From Paenibacillus pectinilyticus (lineage in GTDB: Bacteria > Bacillota > Bacilli > Paenibacillales > NBRC-103111), in NCBI RefSeq assembly GCF_001700435.1, contig NZ_LYPC01000020.1, positions 1 through 64,000 on the forward strand: a stretch of DNA of 64,000 bases. The letters are read 5' to 3'. The stretch's first letter is position 1. Each line of letters begins with the position of its first letter. Below are positions 34,703 through 44,525 of the stretch, piece by piece. The notes under the pieces were generated by a model. That model saw only the letters and a list, made by a program, of their open reading frames with translations, had not been told where the DNA came from and ran no database searches. A program made the position numbers and the translations under genes.

Positions 34703-35962
34703 ATGAACTGGTTTCTAGCTCAATCCTTTCGTGCTAAGCTGCAGCTAGGCTACTATACCATCGTTGTCTTTTACACAATTATTATCCTGACACTGATGCT
34801 GACAGCAGACGTATCCATTATTTTTGCCTTATCATCTTCGCTTATTCTGATGGTGTTTAGCTTTCCTTATGTGCGTTTCTTAGAAAAAGCATTAACAGAG
34901 CCGATTGATAATGTGACCCGCGTTGCAATGAATATTGCCAAAGGTGATTTCACGCAAACGGTAGATGCTTCCTCGAAGGATGCATTAGGCGATATGGGTC
35001 GTTCTTTTAACGCGATGATCGTGAAATTGAAAGAGCTCTTGAATGAGACAGCTTCAATTTCCAAGCATGTGGCGGACTCCAGCCGTGATATTTATCATAA
35101 AAATGAAGGCATTAATACGATGATTGTTGAAGCAACGGGATCCGTCACGTCTCTTGCCGAGGGAGCTAATGAGATTTCATCTGGTGTATTCAAGAGCTTC
35201 TCTGTCGTAAAAGAAATCGAAACGAAAATCACAGATTATGTTGATTCGACACATGAAATGAATAATCGCTGCGGTCAAACCCTTGAATTAGTGAAAAAAG
35301 GGATGAGGGCCGTTGAAAGCCAATCCGAGAGTGTATCCCATATCGTACTAGCGACGAGTAATGTATCGGGCACCATTGATGATCTTGTCAAAGAAGCCGC
35401 AGGCATTAGCTCTATCACGCGTACCATTTCGGAGATTGCTGAACAAACGAATTTATTGTCATTGAATGCTTCCATTGAGGCAGCACGTGCCGGTGAACAT
35501 GGTCGAGGCTTTTCCGTTGTCGCACAAGAAGTACGCAAGCTGGCGGAGGAATCATCGAAATCGGCAAAAGGTGTATTCCATATGGTACATAATATCGAAA
35601 ATAATATTAAGATGGCTCAGAAAAATATTCAAATCAATGAAGAAATTGCCCGCAGGCAGACAGAATCCATTGAGGCTACTGAAAAGATTTTTGGTGAGAT
35701 GGTTGAAAGCATTCAGTTCATTACACAGCGTATGAGTGAGTTTACTGGGGAAAGTCAGAAGATGTTGAATGCGGCGCAATTTATTACCGGTACGATGGAG
35801 AACATATCAGCGATTACGCAGCAATCCGCGGCGGGAACTGAACAGGTATCTACATCGATGGTGCAGCAGACACGTTCAGTAAAAGCAGTTGTTATTCAAT
35901 CGGAACAAATGCTGCGCATGGTCACCCAATTGCAGCGTACAATTCAAATATTCAAGCTGTGA
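34703..35962 (+). CDS. methyl-accepting chemotaxis protein without extracellular sensor domain
   Basis: A 419-residue chemoreceptor. Two membrane helices (about 15-35 and 37-57) follow each other with only a few residues outside, then a HAMP domain ([20 protein letters not shown] near 65) and a long signalling coiled coil with the hairpin tip [20 protein letters not shown]. There is no room for an external ligand domain, so it should sense the membrane state, a cytoplasmic signal or a partner protein. ATG 34703 is chosen (AGAGGT upstream); a TTG at 34679 is less likely. It is the last gene of the pilus operon and may sense pilus activity in a PilJ-like way. Confidence 0.82.
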   Translation: MNWFLAQSFRAKLQLGYYTIVVFYTIIILTLMLTADVSIIFALSSSLILMVFSFPYVRFLEKALTEPIDNVTRVAMNIAKGDFTQTVDASSKDALGDMGRSFNAMIVKLKELLNETASISKHVADSSRDIYHKNEGINTMIVEATGSVTSLAEGANEISSGVFKSFSVVKEIETKITDYVDSTHEMNNRCGQTLELVKKGMRAVESQSESVSHIVLATSNVSGTIDDLVKEAAGISSITRTISEIAEQTNLLSLNASIEAARAGEHGRGFSVVAQEVRKLAEESSKSAKGVFHMVHNIENNIKMAQKNIQINEEIARRQTESIEATEKIFGEMVESIQFITQRMSEFTGESQKMLNAAQFITGTMENISAITQQSAAGTEQVSTSMVQQTRSVKAVVIQSEQMLRMVTQLQRTIQIFKL

Positions 35963-36255
35963 GAGAGGGAAGTTGAAATCCAGTACGTATGTAAAAGTAG
36001 GATCCCCATATAGACAACGGTAGAAAAGCGGAACAAATTGTTAATCAGCACGCGCTTGCCAACTTTCGTTGCGATAAAGAAAAGCGAGAGGGGGAGAATG
36101 ATTTTAATCCCGTAAAAAGCAAGATAGCTGTGTTCATACAGGAACGCCATGATCGGATTGGCTTCACCAATTAACTGCATACGAAGTCCCATATCTGTTA
36201 AACCGGCATCCAACAAGCTTGCTATACATAGAAAAATGATTAGTGTTCGACTCAC
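35944..36255 (-). CDS. small membrane protein, DUF5658-like
   Basis: A 103-residue protein with three likely membrane helices (about 3-20, 43-65 and 75-95). The [20 protein letters not shown] motif followed by P resembles DUF5658 proteins (D...T...G...EANP, with a Lys in the second helix). Function unknown. Start is GTG 36255 with TAGGAGGG 7 bases upstream. Its 3' end overlaps the end of the convergent chemoreceptor gene by 19 bases. Confidence 0.7.
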   Translation of the reverse strand: MSRTLIIFLCIASLLDAGLTDMGLRMQLIGEANPIMAFLYEHSYLAFYGIKIILPLSLFFIATKVGKRVLINNLFRFSTVVYMGILLLHTYWISTSLSHSLNI

Positions 36256-36295
36256 ATGGATTCCCTCCTAATCGGGTATCGAGGTTATGTAGATT

Positions 36296-37189
36296 CTATT
36301 GAATCGTTTGCATAACCTCTTTCATTGTGGAAATAAACGCTTCCGCGGCTTTGGAAATATAGCGGCCTTTGCGATAAGCGATAACAAGCTTGCGCGTGGG
36401 GCGCCCCTCTAAAGTAACATTGACCGGAGAAAGCTGACTCAAGCTTCGCTTGGAAATTAAATATGGCACGAAAGCAATACCCATCCCTGCGGCAACCAAC
36501 GACTGTACCGTTTCCATATTGCTCGATTCAAAGACGATGTTCGGAGTAAAACCAGCCTCCTGGCACAGGTCAAGTGTTAGTTTCCGGAATCCTTGTCCTT
36601 TTTTCAAGGCGATGAAGGCTTCCTTTTCTAACAGCGAGATTTGAATAGGCTCTTTGCTTCTAGCCAAAGGATGCAGCGGCGGAACAGCGAGAATAATTTC
36701 TTCCTCTAATAATGTCTCATAAACGAGAGATTCCTCGCGCAAAGGCAGTGACAGAAGTGAAATATCGGTCTGGCCATTCACAGTTAATGTTTCGAGATTG
36801 GAAGATGTTTCTTCCACAAGTGAAATTTCTATATCGGGATAAGCTGCTTGAAAGACGGGTACGACGAAGGGTAAAATGGTTGATCCTGTGATCGGCATAC
36901 TGCCAATGACAAGTCGGCCTTTCTTCATTTGGGAAATGTCTTCCATTTCTTTCTTGAGTCCTTCAATCATATCGAGTATTTTTTGAGACTTCTCAACGAA
37001 TAATGAACCCGCATGCGTGAGCTCAACGGAGTTGGTGCTTCTTTGAAAAAGGAGTACACCAAGCTCTTTCTCAAGCTTGGACAATTGCTGACTCAAAGAC
37101 GGTTGGGCAATGTGAAGCTTCTCCGCCGCTCGTGAGAAATTTCGTTCTATGGCAATCTGGATGGCATATTGTAACTGACGTAATTCCAT
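36296..37189 (-). CDS. LysR-family transcriptional regulator
   Basis: A 297-residue regulator with an N-terminal winged helix-turn-helix (MELRQLQYAIQIAIERNFSR then AAEKLHIAQPSLSQQLSKLE) and a periplasmic-binding-like effector domain (about 90-295). I prefer ATG 37189 because the protein then starts as LysR proteins do and AAGGAG lies 12 bases upstream; a longer form from 37255 has no site. Effector and targets are unknown. The terminator at 37281-37323 separates it from the siderophore transport genes, so it is probably independent of them. Confidence 0.85.
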   Translation of the reverse strand: MELRQLQYAIQIAIERNFSRAAEKLHIAQPSLSQQLSKLEKELGVLLFQRSTNSVELTHAGSLFVEKSQKILDMIEGLKKEMEDISQMKKGRLVIGSMPITGSTILPFVVPVFQAAYPDIEISLVEETSSNLETLTVNGQTDISLLSLPLREESLVYETLLEEEIILAVPPLHPLARSKEPIQISLLEKEAFIALKKGQGFRKLTLDLCQEAGFTPNIVFESSNMETVQSLVAAGMGIAFVPYLISKRSLSQLSPVNVTLEGRPTRKLVIAYRKGRYISKAAEAFISTMKEVMQTIQ

Positions 37190-37280
37190 TCGAAGAAAAG
37201 ACTCCTTTATAGTTAGCTTGAAGGCTATCATATCAAGCTTTAAGGGCTGAAACAAGATGGAACAAAGGAATATATAACCA

Positions 37281-37323
37281 GAAGGGCAGTGACGACTGGA
37301 TTCATCCAGTTACACTGCCCTTT
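37281..37323 (-). terminator. terminator of the siderophore transport operon
   Basis: AAGGGCAGTG (37282-37291) pairs with CACTGCCCTT (37312-37321) around an inner ACTGGA/TCCAGT stem. It lies just past the stop of the permease gene on the minus strand. Confidence 0.75.
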
Positions 37324-37337
37324 ATGGGTATATTTGG

Positions 37338-39398
37338 CTATTTTCGCACCGTGCTTCTATACATTAAGAACAATAAATAGGGAGCACCAATCATCGCTAC
37401 GATGATACCGGAGGGTATCTCTTTAGGAAGGAGTATCGTTTTTCCTATGATGTCAGCTCCCGTAAGTAATATTGCACCCAGAATAGCAGATAGTACTACG
37501 GATTTCTGATGATGCTGGCCTAAGAAAAGACGTACAGCGTGTGGGGCTAATAAGCCAATAAAGCTTATCGTACCCACAGATGCAACTGCAATTGCAGCAA
37601 CTAGGACGCCTATTGTTGCCGTAAGGAGGCGAGTTTTCTGTAACTTTAAGCCTAGTCCGAGCGAGACATGATCACCGAAAGCCAATAAATCGACACGACG
37701 TCCGAGGAACCACGCACTAGGGATTAAAATAACCGTTGTAATGAGCAGTTGAACACATTCTTTCCAGCCTCTTGCGTAGGTGCTGCCGGCCAGCCAAGTT
37801 AGTGCTGGTGCTGCGCCAAGCTTTGATTGGATGATCAGAAACTGGATCACGGCCGAGCCAAGCGCCGAAATTGCGATGCCCACAAGAATTAAAACAACGG
37901 GATTGAGCCCCTTTTTCCAAGCCAGGGCGTAAACACTTCCAGCGGAAAGGAGTGCACCAATAATCGCTCCAACGGGCACCCAAGTGCCTGAAGAAGTGGG
38001 CCAGATCGTCAGCACCAGTAGTGCACCCATCCCAGCCCCTGAAGTGACACCAACGACTGAAGGGTCGGCAAGTGGGTTTCGCACGGCTCCCTGCATCATG
38101 GAGCCTGCGACAGCTAAGGAAGCGCCTGCAAGTGCTGCAACAAGAATACGTGGAAGACGCAAGTTTAGGATTACATGGCGAAACATCTCTTCGCCATGTC
38201 CGGTTAATACGGCAATAACCTCTGATAAGGGGATGCGCATGGCACCTGAAGTAAGACCGAATAGGAGCAAGAAAACTAGCGCAAGGGATGAGAATATGAT
38301 AAGCAGTACATAAGGAAGTTTGGTGCCCACATAACCAACGCTCATGGAACTGCTCTCTCCGCTTGACTTCATGCGAGACCCGCGTAACGCGAGCCAGATC
38401 AACCACGGTGCGCCAAGCAATGCTGTGACAGAACCAGCGGGGAGCTCGCCGAGTGTACTGCGAAACATTTTGGCGATGGTATCTGCACCTAGTAAAACAA
38501 CGGCCCCCCAAAGGGCGCTGCCTGGAATCAACCAACGATGCCGCTGTAAACCGATTAGACGGACAAGGTGAGGGGCAATGAGACCGATAAATCCGATCGG
38601 TCCAACCACACTTACCGTGACACCAGCGAGAAGAATAGCTGCGGCTAAAGCAATAAGACGAACAAGATTCACATTCTCGCCTAAAGAGACAGCTGTTTCT
38701 TCGCTAAGCGCAAGCATATCTAACTTTTGACTGAAGAGATACGCTAAAACAAGTCCAATGCAAATCCAAGGTAACGCATATTGAACACCATGCCAGTCAT
38801 TCTGACCTAAGGCTCCTGATCCCCACATGAATAAACCGTTTGTCTCATTTTCAAACATGATTTGAAGACCGCTCGTGAAAGCCGATAGAACTAGCGTGAC
38901 GATCATCCCTGCCAGTGCCATCCGAAGCGGTGAGCTTTTACGCCCACCAGACATGAAATAGGCCATGAGTGCGGCGCCGCAAGCACCAACTAGTGCAAGC
39001 AACAGAGCGTGATCGGACTTGAGGCTTGGAAAATAAACCGCCGCAAGGACAATCACGAAATATGCGCCTGCATTCAGTCCTAACGTGGATGCAGAAGCCA
39101 GCGGATTGCGTGTCACCGTTTGAAGAAGTGCGCCAGCGACTGCAAGCGCAGCGCCAGCTAACATGCCCATGACTGCGCGCGGCATGCGAAGCCCCCGCAC
39201 CATCAGATGGTCGGGGGTATCTTGTGGAGACAGCAAGGCTTGAATCACCGTATGAACGGAGATGCTTGCTTCTCCTTGCGTGATGTTTGCGAAGAGCAGC
39301 AGGCAGAGTGCAATCAAGCCACCGCCGAACACAAGGAGTGTTTTCCACTCAATTAAAACGAAAAGATTTGTTTTCGATTTCATCGCAGGTTTGATCAT
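37338..39398 (-). CDS. fused FhuB-type iron-siderophore ABC transporter permease
   Basis: A 686-residue polytopic membrane protein made of two BtuC/FecCD permease domains in one chain, about residues 20-345 and 355-686. Each half has a MPRAVMGMLAGAALAVAGAL- or LPRILVAALAGASLAVAGSM-type motif, followed by RNPLA. Each also has GFIGLIAPHLVRL (first half) or SFIGLLAPHAVRL (second half), the ATPase-contact loop. Most Bacillota use two separate subunits (FhuB plus FhuG types), so the E. coli FhuB-like fusion is notable. Its start overlaps the stop of the binding-protein gene (ATGA). No ATPase gene accompanies it, so a shared FhuC-type ATPase elsewhere is expected. Confidence 0.9.
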   Translation of the reverse strand: MIKPAMKSKTNLFVLIEWKTLLVFGGGLIALCLLLFANITQGEASISVHTVIQALLSPQDTPDHLMVRGLRMPRAVMGMLAGAALAVAGALLQTVTRNPLASASTLGLNAGAYFVIVLAAVYFPSLKSDHALLLALVGACGAALMAYFMSGGRKSSPLRMALAGMIVTLVLSAFTSGLQIMFENETNGLFMWGSGALGQNDWHGVQYALPWICIGLVLAYLFSQKLDMLALSEETAVSLGENVNLVRLIALAAAILLAGVTVSVVGPIGFIGLIAPHLVRLIGLQRHRWLIPGSALWGAVVLLGADTIAKMFRSTLGELPAGSVTALLGAPWLIWLALRGSRMKSSGESSSMSVGYVGTKLPYVLLIIFSSLALVFLLLFGLTSGAMRIPLSEVIAVLTGHGEEMFRHVILNLRLPRILVAALAGASLAVAGSMMQGAVRNPLADPSVVGVTSGAGMGALLVLTIWPTSSGTWVPVGAIIGALLSAGSVYALAWKKGLNPVVLILVGIAISALGSAVIQFLIIQSKLGAAPALTWLAGSTYARGWKECVQLLITTVILIPSAWFLGRRVDLLAFGDHVSLGLGLKLQKTRLLTATIGVLVAAIAVASVGTISFIGLLAPHAVRLFLGQHHQKSVVLSAILGAILLTGADIIGKTILLPKEIPSGIIVAMIGAPYLLFLMYRSTVRK

Positions 39399-40417
39399 TT
39401 CATTAAGGAAGTAGCCGCCAACTCAGCGAATACTTTGGCAGATAACGGCCCGCCGAATGTCCAAGTGTTGCCAGGCAATTTGAACGTCTTGTTTTCTTTT
39501 ACGAAGGAAAGACCTTTCCAAACCGCATTGTCTTTCAATTGTTTTTCAAAGACATTATCCGCATCTTGAACAATGTAGAAGAAGTTCGCATTTTGAACAG
39601 CAGGCAGAGCTTCTACGGAAGCAGTTGAGAACCCATAAAGCTCAAATTTGCTGGATTTAAATACATTTTTCAAACCGATACGTTGCAAGATTTGTACGAC
39701 CATGGAGTTGTCCGTGAACATACGAAGCTCTGCATTGTTTTGATTGCTGTATGCTTGCGTTAAAGCAAACTCGGCGCCATCTTTTTTCGCAGCTATTAAT
39801 TTCGTTTTCAAATCTGCAAATGATTTATCAAGATCTGTAGTAACTTTGTCACCCTCAGCTTTCTTACCTGTTACATCAGCAATTGTCTTGAATGTCGTTA
39901 ACATTCCTTCAAATTGATCGCCTTTTCCTTCAGCTGGATAGGATTCAAATACGATGGTTGGCGCGATTTTGGAAAGAGCCTCGTAATTTTTACTCGAACG
40001 CAAAGTGCTTGTTATAATCAAATCTGGTTTCAAACCTGTGATGGTTTCTAAATTAGGTTCTTGACGAGTTCCTACATCGACAACTGAAGCATCTAATGCT
40101 GGCTTTACATTTACCCAATTTTGATATCCTTTAATATCAGCTGCACCTACCGGTTGAATGCCGAGCGCAAGTACATCTTCGGTGTATGCCCATTCAAGGG
40201 TGACGACGCGTTTGGGCGTGCCTTTAATTGTAGTTGTACCTAAGGGATGCGTGATTGTTTTCACTGCGTCCGTAGCGGGTGTTGCAGCTGGCTGTACAGA
40301 TGGTGCAGACGTTGAAGTAGAAGTCGTTGACGTAGAGGTCGTACTACCGCATGCTGAGGTAATGAGAAGTAACATAAGTGAAAGAGTAAAAGTAATTGTT
40401 TTATTAAAATATCGCAC
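39395..40417 (-). CDS. iron-siderophore ABC transporter substrate-binding lipoprotein
   Basis: A 340-residue lipoprotein: signal peptide with lipobox LITSAC (Cys at residue 23), a Ser/Thr-rich linker, and a class III (FecB/FhuD-like) binding fold from about residue 50. Typical motifs are TPKRVVTLEWAYTEDVLALG, LETITGLKPDLII and LSKIAPTIVFES. It delivers ferric siderophore to the fused permease encoded next. GTG start with GGGGGAT upstream. A consensus Fur box overlaps its promoter, so it should be made under iron limitation. Ligand unknown. Confidence 0.9.
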   Translation of the reverse strand: MRYFNKTITFTLSLMLLLITSACGSTTSTSTTSTSTSAPSVQPAATPATDAVKTITHPLGTTTIKGTPKRVVTLEWAYTEDVLALGIQPVGAADIKGYQNWVNVKPALDASVVDVGTRQEPNLETITGLKPDLIITSTLRSSKNYEALSKIAPTIVFESYPAEGKGDQFEGMLTTFKTIADVTGKKAEGDKVTTDLDKSFADLKTKLIAAKKDGAEFALTQAYSNQNNAELRMFTDNSMVVQILQRIGLKNVFKSSKFELYGFSTASVEALPAVQNANFFYIVQDADNVFEKQLKDNAVWKGLSFVKENKTFKLPGNTWTFGGPLSAKVFAELAATSLMK

Positions 40418-40485
40418 AGTAATCCCCCTGAATGTATGTAGTCATCTAACATTGTGGTAGCGATGGCCATTTCATTACCGACAAG

Positions 40486-40518
40486 GAGAATGATAATCAT
40501 TATCAATTGTGATGTCAA
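40486..40518 (-). promoter_or_regulatory. Fur-regulated promoter
   Basis: On the minus strand TTGACA (40513-40518), a 17-base spacer and TATCAT (40490-40495) form a strong promoter toward the binding-protein gene. A near-perfect Fur box (GATAATGATTATCATTCTC, 40486-40504) covers the -10 element and the end of the spacer, so iron-loaded Fur would block RNA polymerase. Confidence 0.85.
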
Positions 40519-40568
40519 TGCTTATTTGCTTTTATAGGATTCAGCTATCAAGCTTATAGTTATTATAT

Positions 40569-40598
40569 CTTGGAACTATGACGCGAATCGTGCTAAAG
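40569..40598 (+). promoter_or_regulatory. possible promoter of leuCD
   Basis: TTGGAA (40569-40574), 18-base spacer, TAAAGT (40593-40598) preceded by TGC (extended -10). About 60 bases before the leuC start. No T-box or leader peptide was seen here. Confidence 0.4.
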
Positions 40599-40657
40599 TA
40601 CTGTATGAGGGTAAGACATTAGCAAACTAATGCGGATAATGACAAGAGGTGACTGGT

Positions 40658-42079
40658 ATGAGTAAAAAGACAATGTTCGAGAAGATTTGGGATAATCACG
40701 TTATTAACCAGGAAGATGGCAAGCCTAGCGTTATTTATATTGATTTGCATTTAGTACATGAAGTAACTTCACCGCAAGCTTTCGAAGGACTTCGTTTGTC
40801 CGGTCGTCAAGTTCGTCGTCCAGATTTGACGTTCGCAACGATGGATCACAACGTACCTACGAAGGATCGTTTCAATATTACAGATCCTATTTCGAAGCAA
40901 CAAATTGATACACTTTCCCAAAACTGTCGTGATTTCGGTGTCACGCTGTTCGATCTAGACAGCCTTGATCAAGGGGTTGTTCACGTTATGGGGCCTGAGC
41001 TTGGTCTTACACACCCAGGTAAAACCATCGTATGCGGCGACAGCCACACATCGACACATGGCGCATTCGGCGCACTTGCTTTCGGTATCGGAACGAGTGA
41101 AGTTGAGCACGTTATGGCGACTCAAACGCTTCAACAATCCAGAGCGAAATCCCTGGAAGTTCGCATTACAGGCAGTTTGAAACCAGGCGTAACAGCTAAG
41201 GACTTGATTCTTGGTGTGATCGCGAAATACGGCACAGACTTTGCTACAGGTTATGTAATTGAGTATACAGGCGAAGCGATTCGTGGACTTTCCATGGAAG
41301 AGCGTATGACCGTTTGTAACATGTCCATCGAAGGTGGAGCTCGTGCAGGTCTAATTGCTCCTGACGCAACGACATTTGAGTATCTACGTGGTCGTGAATA
41401 TGTACCACAAGGCGCTGATTTTGACGAAGCCGTTGCTGAATGGTCCAATCTTGTGACTGACGATGGCGCTGAGTATGATTGGGTATTGGAATTCGACGCT
41501 GATACATTAATCCCGCAAGTGACCTGGGGAACAAGCCCTGGCATGGGGACAAGTGTTACTTCTTTGGTTCCAGATCCACAAAGCTTTGAAACAGAAAATG
41601 AACGTAAAGCTGCTGAAAAAGCGCTTGAATATATGGATTTAACACCAGGAACGCCTATGACTGAACTGAAAGTGGATTATGTCTTCATCGGTTCTTGTAC
41701 AAATGGACGTATTGAAGATCTTCGTGCAGCTGCTAAGATTGCACAAGGATACACAGTAGATCCAAGCGTAACAGCAATTGTAGTTCCAGGTTCAGGCCGT
41801 GTTAAAATTCAAGCTGAGAAAGAAGGTTTGGACAAAATCTTCTCCGACGCTGGATTCGAATGGCGTGATGCAGGTTGCTCCATGTGTCTAGCGATGAACC
41901 CTGACGTTCTTCAACCAGGACAACGCTGCGCATCCACATCCAACCGTAACTTCGAAGGTCGTCAAGGCCGCGGTGGACGTACACATCTAGTATCCCCAGC
42001 AATGGCTGTAGCTGCAGCAATCAAAGGTCATTTCTATGACGTTCGTGATTGGGAAATCAAAGAATATCAACAAGCTTAA
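40658..42079 (+). CDS. leuC: 3-isopropylmalate dehydratase large subunit LeuC
   Basis: Aconitase-family subunit that carries the 4Fe-4S cluster and, with LeuD, isomerises 2-isopropylmalate to 3-isopropylmalate in leucine synthesis. The 473-residue protein shows cluster-binding cysteines in FIGSCTNGR (near 349) and [13 protein letters not shown] (near 410), and [15 protein letters not shown] near residue 30. The ATG at 40658 has AGAGGTGA upstream; a GTG at 40649 overlaps that site. leuD follows; leuA and leuB are not in the window. Confidence 0.95.
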   Translation: MSKKTMFEKIWDNHVINQEDGKPSVIYIDLHLVHEVTSPQAFEGLRLSGRQVRRPDLTFATMDHNVPTKDRFNITDPISKQQIDTLSQNCRDFGVTLFDLDSLDQGVVHVMGPELGLTHPGKTIVCGDSHTSTHGAFGALAFGIGTSEVEHVMATQTLQQSRAKSLEVRITGSLKPGVTAKDLILGVIAKYGTDFATGYVIEYTGEAIRGLSMEERMTVCNMSIEGGARAGLIAPDATTFEYLRGREYVPQGADFDEAVAEWSNLVTDDGAEYDWVLEFDADTLIPQVTWGTSPGMGTSVTSLVPDPQSFETENERKAAEKALEYMDLTPGTPMTELKVDYVFIGSCTNGRIEDLRAAAKIAQGYTVDPSVTAIVVPGSGRVKIQAEKEGLDKIFSDAGFEWRDAGCSMCLAMNPDVLQPGQRCASTSNRNFEGRQGRGGRTHLVSPAMAVAAAIKGHFYDVRDWEIKEYQQA

Positions 42080-42150
42080 TTAAGTATTATGGAAATCAAT
42101 GTTTACGATGCTAGTTTTGCAATAGCGAAACTTTAAGGAGAATGAGAACT

Positions 42151-42756
42151 ATGGAAGCTTTCAAACAACATACAGGATTAGTAGGCCCTGTAGACCGTGT
42201 AAACGTAGATACAGATGCAATTATCCCTAAACAATTTCTAAAAAGAATTGAGCGTTCTGGTTTTGGACAATTCCTTTTCTTCGAGTGGAGATGGGACGAA
42301 GCAGGCAACGTGATCGAGAACTTCCCGTTAAATCAAGAACGTTATCAAGGAGCTTCCGTTCTGATTTCCAGAGCGAACTTCGGTTGCGGATCCTCCCGTG
42401 AGCATGCGCCTTGGGCGATTCAAGATTTCGGTTTCCGCGTCATCATCGCGCCTTCCTATGCAGACATTTTCTACAACAACTGTTTCAAAAACAGCATTCT
42501 GCCAATCAAATTGTCGGAAGAGCAAGTTGAGGATTTGTTCCAACGCACAGCGAAGCACGAAGGTTACAAGTTGAATGTTGACCTTGAGAACAACAAGTTG
42601 ACAGATGAGTACGGGCTTGAAATCAACTTTGATATCGATGAACACCGTCGTCAATTCTTGCTGCAAGGCTTGGATGACATTGGTTTGACACTTCAACATG
42701 AAGCGAAAATCACAGCATATGAGCAAGCGCACCAAAAGCGGTTAGCTTACAAATAA
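42151..42756 (+). CDS. leuD: 3-isopropylmalate dehydratase small subunit LeuD
   Basis: Swivel-domain subunit (201 residues) that completes the LeuCD enzyme. It has the family motif [20 protein letters not shown] near residue 20 and [15 protein letters not shown] near residue 75. ATG 42151 is chosen: AAGGAG lies 10 bases upstream, while the ATG at 42142 is too close to it. Terminated by the hairpin at 42771-42803. Confidence 0.95.
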   Translation: MEAFKQHTGLVGPVDRVNVDTDAIIPKQFLKRIERSGFGQFLFFEWRWDEAGNVIENFPLNQERYQGASVLISRANFGCGSSREHAPWAIQDFGFRVIIAPSYADIFYNNCFKNSILPIKLSEEQVEDLFQRTAKHEGYKLNVDLENNKLTDEYGLEINFDIDEHRRQFLLQGLDDIGLTLQHEAKITAYEQAHQKRLAYK

Positions 42757-42770
42757 GCTTGACAAATTAA

Positions 42771-42803
42771 GCGTATCCCCAGCGGGGGATGCGCTTTTTT
42801 GTT
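42771..42803 (+). terminator. terminator of leuCD
   Basis: GCG-ATCCCC pairs with GGGGAT-CGC around a 3-4 base loop and is followed by a run of six T. Confidence 0.9.
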
Positions 42804-42919
42804 GTTTTATCCCATGATTTTTATGGAGAAATCTTGCAACTTTTGGCAACTTGTTACGTCTAATAGGTTACTAGAATGTCGAAGGAATGGAGGTTGTGCT
42901 GTCAGGAATAAGACAATTT

Positions 42920-42928
42920 TGCTATAAT
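42920..42928 (+). promoter_or_regulatory. extended -10 promoter of the amidase group
   Basis: TGCTATAAT (42920-42928), a perfect extended -10, about 85 bases before the amidase start. No clear -35 is present, as is common with extended -10 promoters. Confidence 0.5.
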
Positions 42929-43013
42929 ATTAAAGATGCTGATAGATTGATAGGTGAGATTACATACGGTTTTGTTTACATCCCCTAATTCCGACATTAC
43001 ATAGAGGTGAATG

Positions 43014-44456
43014 ATGAAATTTCCTGCATTTTGTTTGTTCTTGCTTATTTGTCTGCTGCTCATTCCAACAACGGCCCTTGGAGCTGAAGCTCCTAAAGCG
43101 ATTACACTATTTATGAATGAAAAGCAGTTGGATTCCGTTGATGTTCAGCCGCGTATCGTGAATGGGAATACGATTGTTCCCCTGCGCATTATTGTCGAGC
43201 AAATTGGTGCTCTTGTGACATGGGACGAAGCATCCCGGAAGGTGACGATTACAAAAGATAAAACGAATATTCAACTTGTCATCGATAATACAACAGCACT
43301 TATTAATGGGAAAAAAGAAGCATTAGAAGTAGGTCCTAAGATCGAAAATGGGACAACCATGCTGCCACTGCGTTTCATTGGTGAAGTATTGGGTATTGAA
43401 TTTAAATGGGATGGCGCAACGTCTTCGGTTCATATGTTCAAGGACAACGACTCTGATTCCAAGCCTGTAACAGGGCCTGTTGACGGTACTGATCCTACAG
43501 ATAATACCTCCAACCCTGAAGTCAAACCACCTGACACGAAGCCAACTACCGGGTCTGGAAGTGGAACAGTAACGCCTGATCCATCTGTTCATCTGATAAC
43601 ATCCATTGTTCTATCCGAAACTGATTTAACCGTGACAGCGAAGGATGGCCCTTTAGAGCCTAAGGTTCTTACTTTATCGAATCCATCACGACTTGTATTT
43701 GATTTTCCGAATACGACGCTGGATGATTCATTGAAGAAATTACTTGTGAAAAATTCTGGCGAATTGCCTTCCAAGCAAACGCGTGTTTCCAAGGTGCGGT
43801 TTTCTAATTTCAACGCTAATCCTGCTACAGTGCGAATTATTTTGGATTTAAATACACCAACGGATTATCAAGTTCAGCCAACCAAGCTGCCCAATCAATG
43901 GAAGGCTACGCTTGGCGAACGGAAGTTAACGGTCGTCATTGATGCAGGACACGGAGATAACGATCCAGGAGCACTTTCCATTACTGGGAGACACGAGAAG
44001 GATTTTACACTTGCGACAGCGAAGAAGGTAGAGGCGTTACTTGCACAGGATAAGCGGATTCACGTCCTTATGACACGTTCGGATGACACCTTTATTCCAC
44101 TGGATGACAGGGTTTCTTTTGCCAATAACATTGCGGCGGATCTCTTCTTATCGATCCATGGGAACAGCGCCAAAGCTACGGTATCGGGCACAGAAACGTA
44201 TTACAACAGACCAGAAAGCTTAGCTTTTGCCAATGTTATTCATAAGTATGCTGTGCCAGCAACGGGCTTTGCTGACCGTAAAGTGCGTGAAGCTGACTAT
44301 CGGGTAATCACCAAAACGACCATGCCTGCTGTCTTGCTTGAAGTTGGTTACTTATCCAATAAGAATGATGAAACCGCGATGTACAAAGACGCTTTTCAAG
44401 ACAAAATAGCGGCAGCGCTCGTTACCGCCATTAAGGAATATTTGAACCTAAAATAA
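43014..44456 (+). CDS. exported N-acetylmuramoyl-L-alanine amidase (AMIN + Amidase_3)
   Basis: A wall hydrolase that cuts the bond between muramic acid and the stem peptide. Layout of about 480 residues: signal peptide (1-24), a copper-amine-oxidase-N-like stalk domain (about 30-145), a Pro/Thr/Asp-rich linker, an AMIN domain (about 195-300) and a C-terminal zinc amidase (about 305-480). The zinc/catalytic residues are DAGHG, the Glu of RHEKDF, SIHGNS and LLEVGYLSN. GAGG lies 6 bases before ATG 43014, with an in-frame ATG at 43011 just upstream. The AMIN and stalk domains imply wall or polymer targeting. It precedes a GerM-like lipoprotein and a large SLH protein on the same strand. Confidence 0.9.
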   Translation: MKFPAFCLFLLICLLLIPTTALGAEAPKAITLFMNEKQLDSVDVQPRIVNGNTIVPLRIIVEQIGALVTWDEASRKVTITKDKTNIQLVIDNTTALINGKKEALEVGPKIENGTTMLPLRFIGEVLGIEFKWDGATSSVHMFKDNDSDSKPVTGPVDGTDPTDNTSNPEVKPPDTKPTTGSGSGTVTPDPSVHLITSIVLSETDLTVTAKDGPLEPKVLTLSNPSRLVFDFPNTTLDDSLKKLLVKNSGELPSKQTRVSKVRFSNFNANPATVRIILDLNTPTDYQVQPTKLPNQWKATLGERKLTVVIDAGHGDNDPGALSITGRHEKDFTLATAKKVEALLAQDKRIHVLMTRSDDTFIPLDDRVSFANNIAADLFLSIHGNSAKATVSGTETYYNRPESLAFANVIHKYAVPATGFADRKVREADYRVITKTTMPAVLLEVGYLSNKNDETAMYKDAFQDKIAAALVTAIKEYLNLK

Positions 44457-44525
44457 CGATTGAAACCAAGAAGCGGACGCTACATAGACTAGTTAGGCTA
44501 AGCATCACGCTAAGGAGTGAATAAG

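Noticed and set aside
37338..40417. Complete siderophore ABC importer
   Set aside because: Only binding protein and permease are present; no ATPase gene lies on either side.
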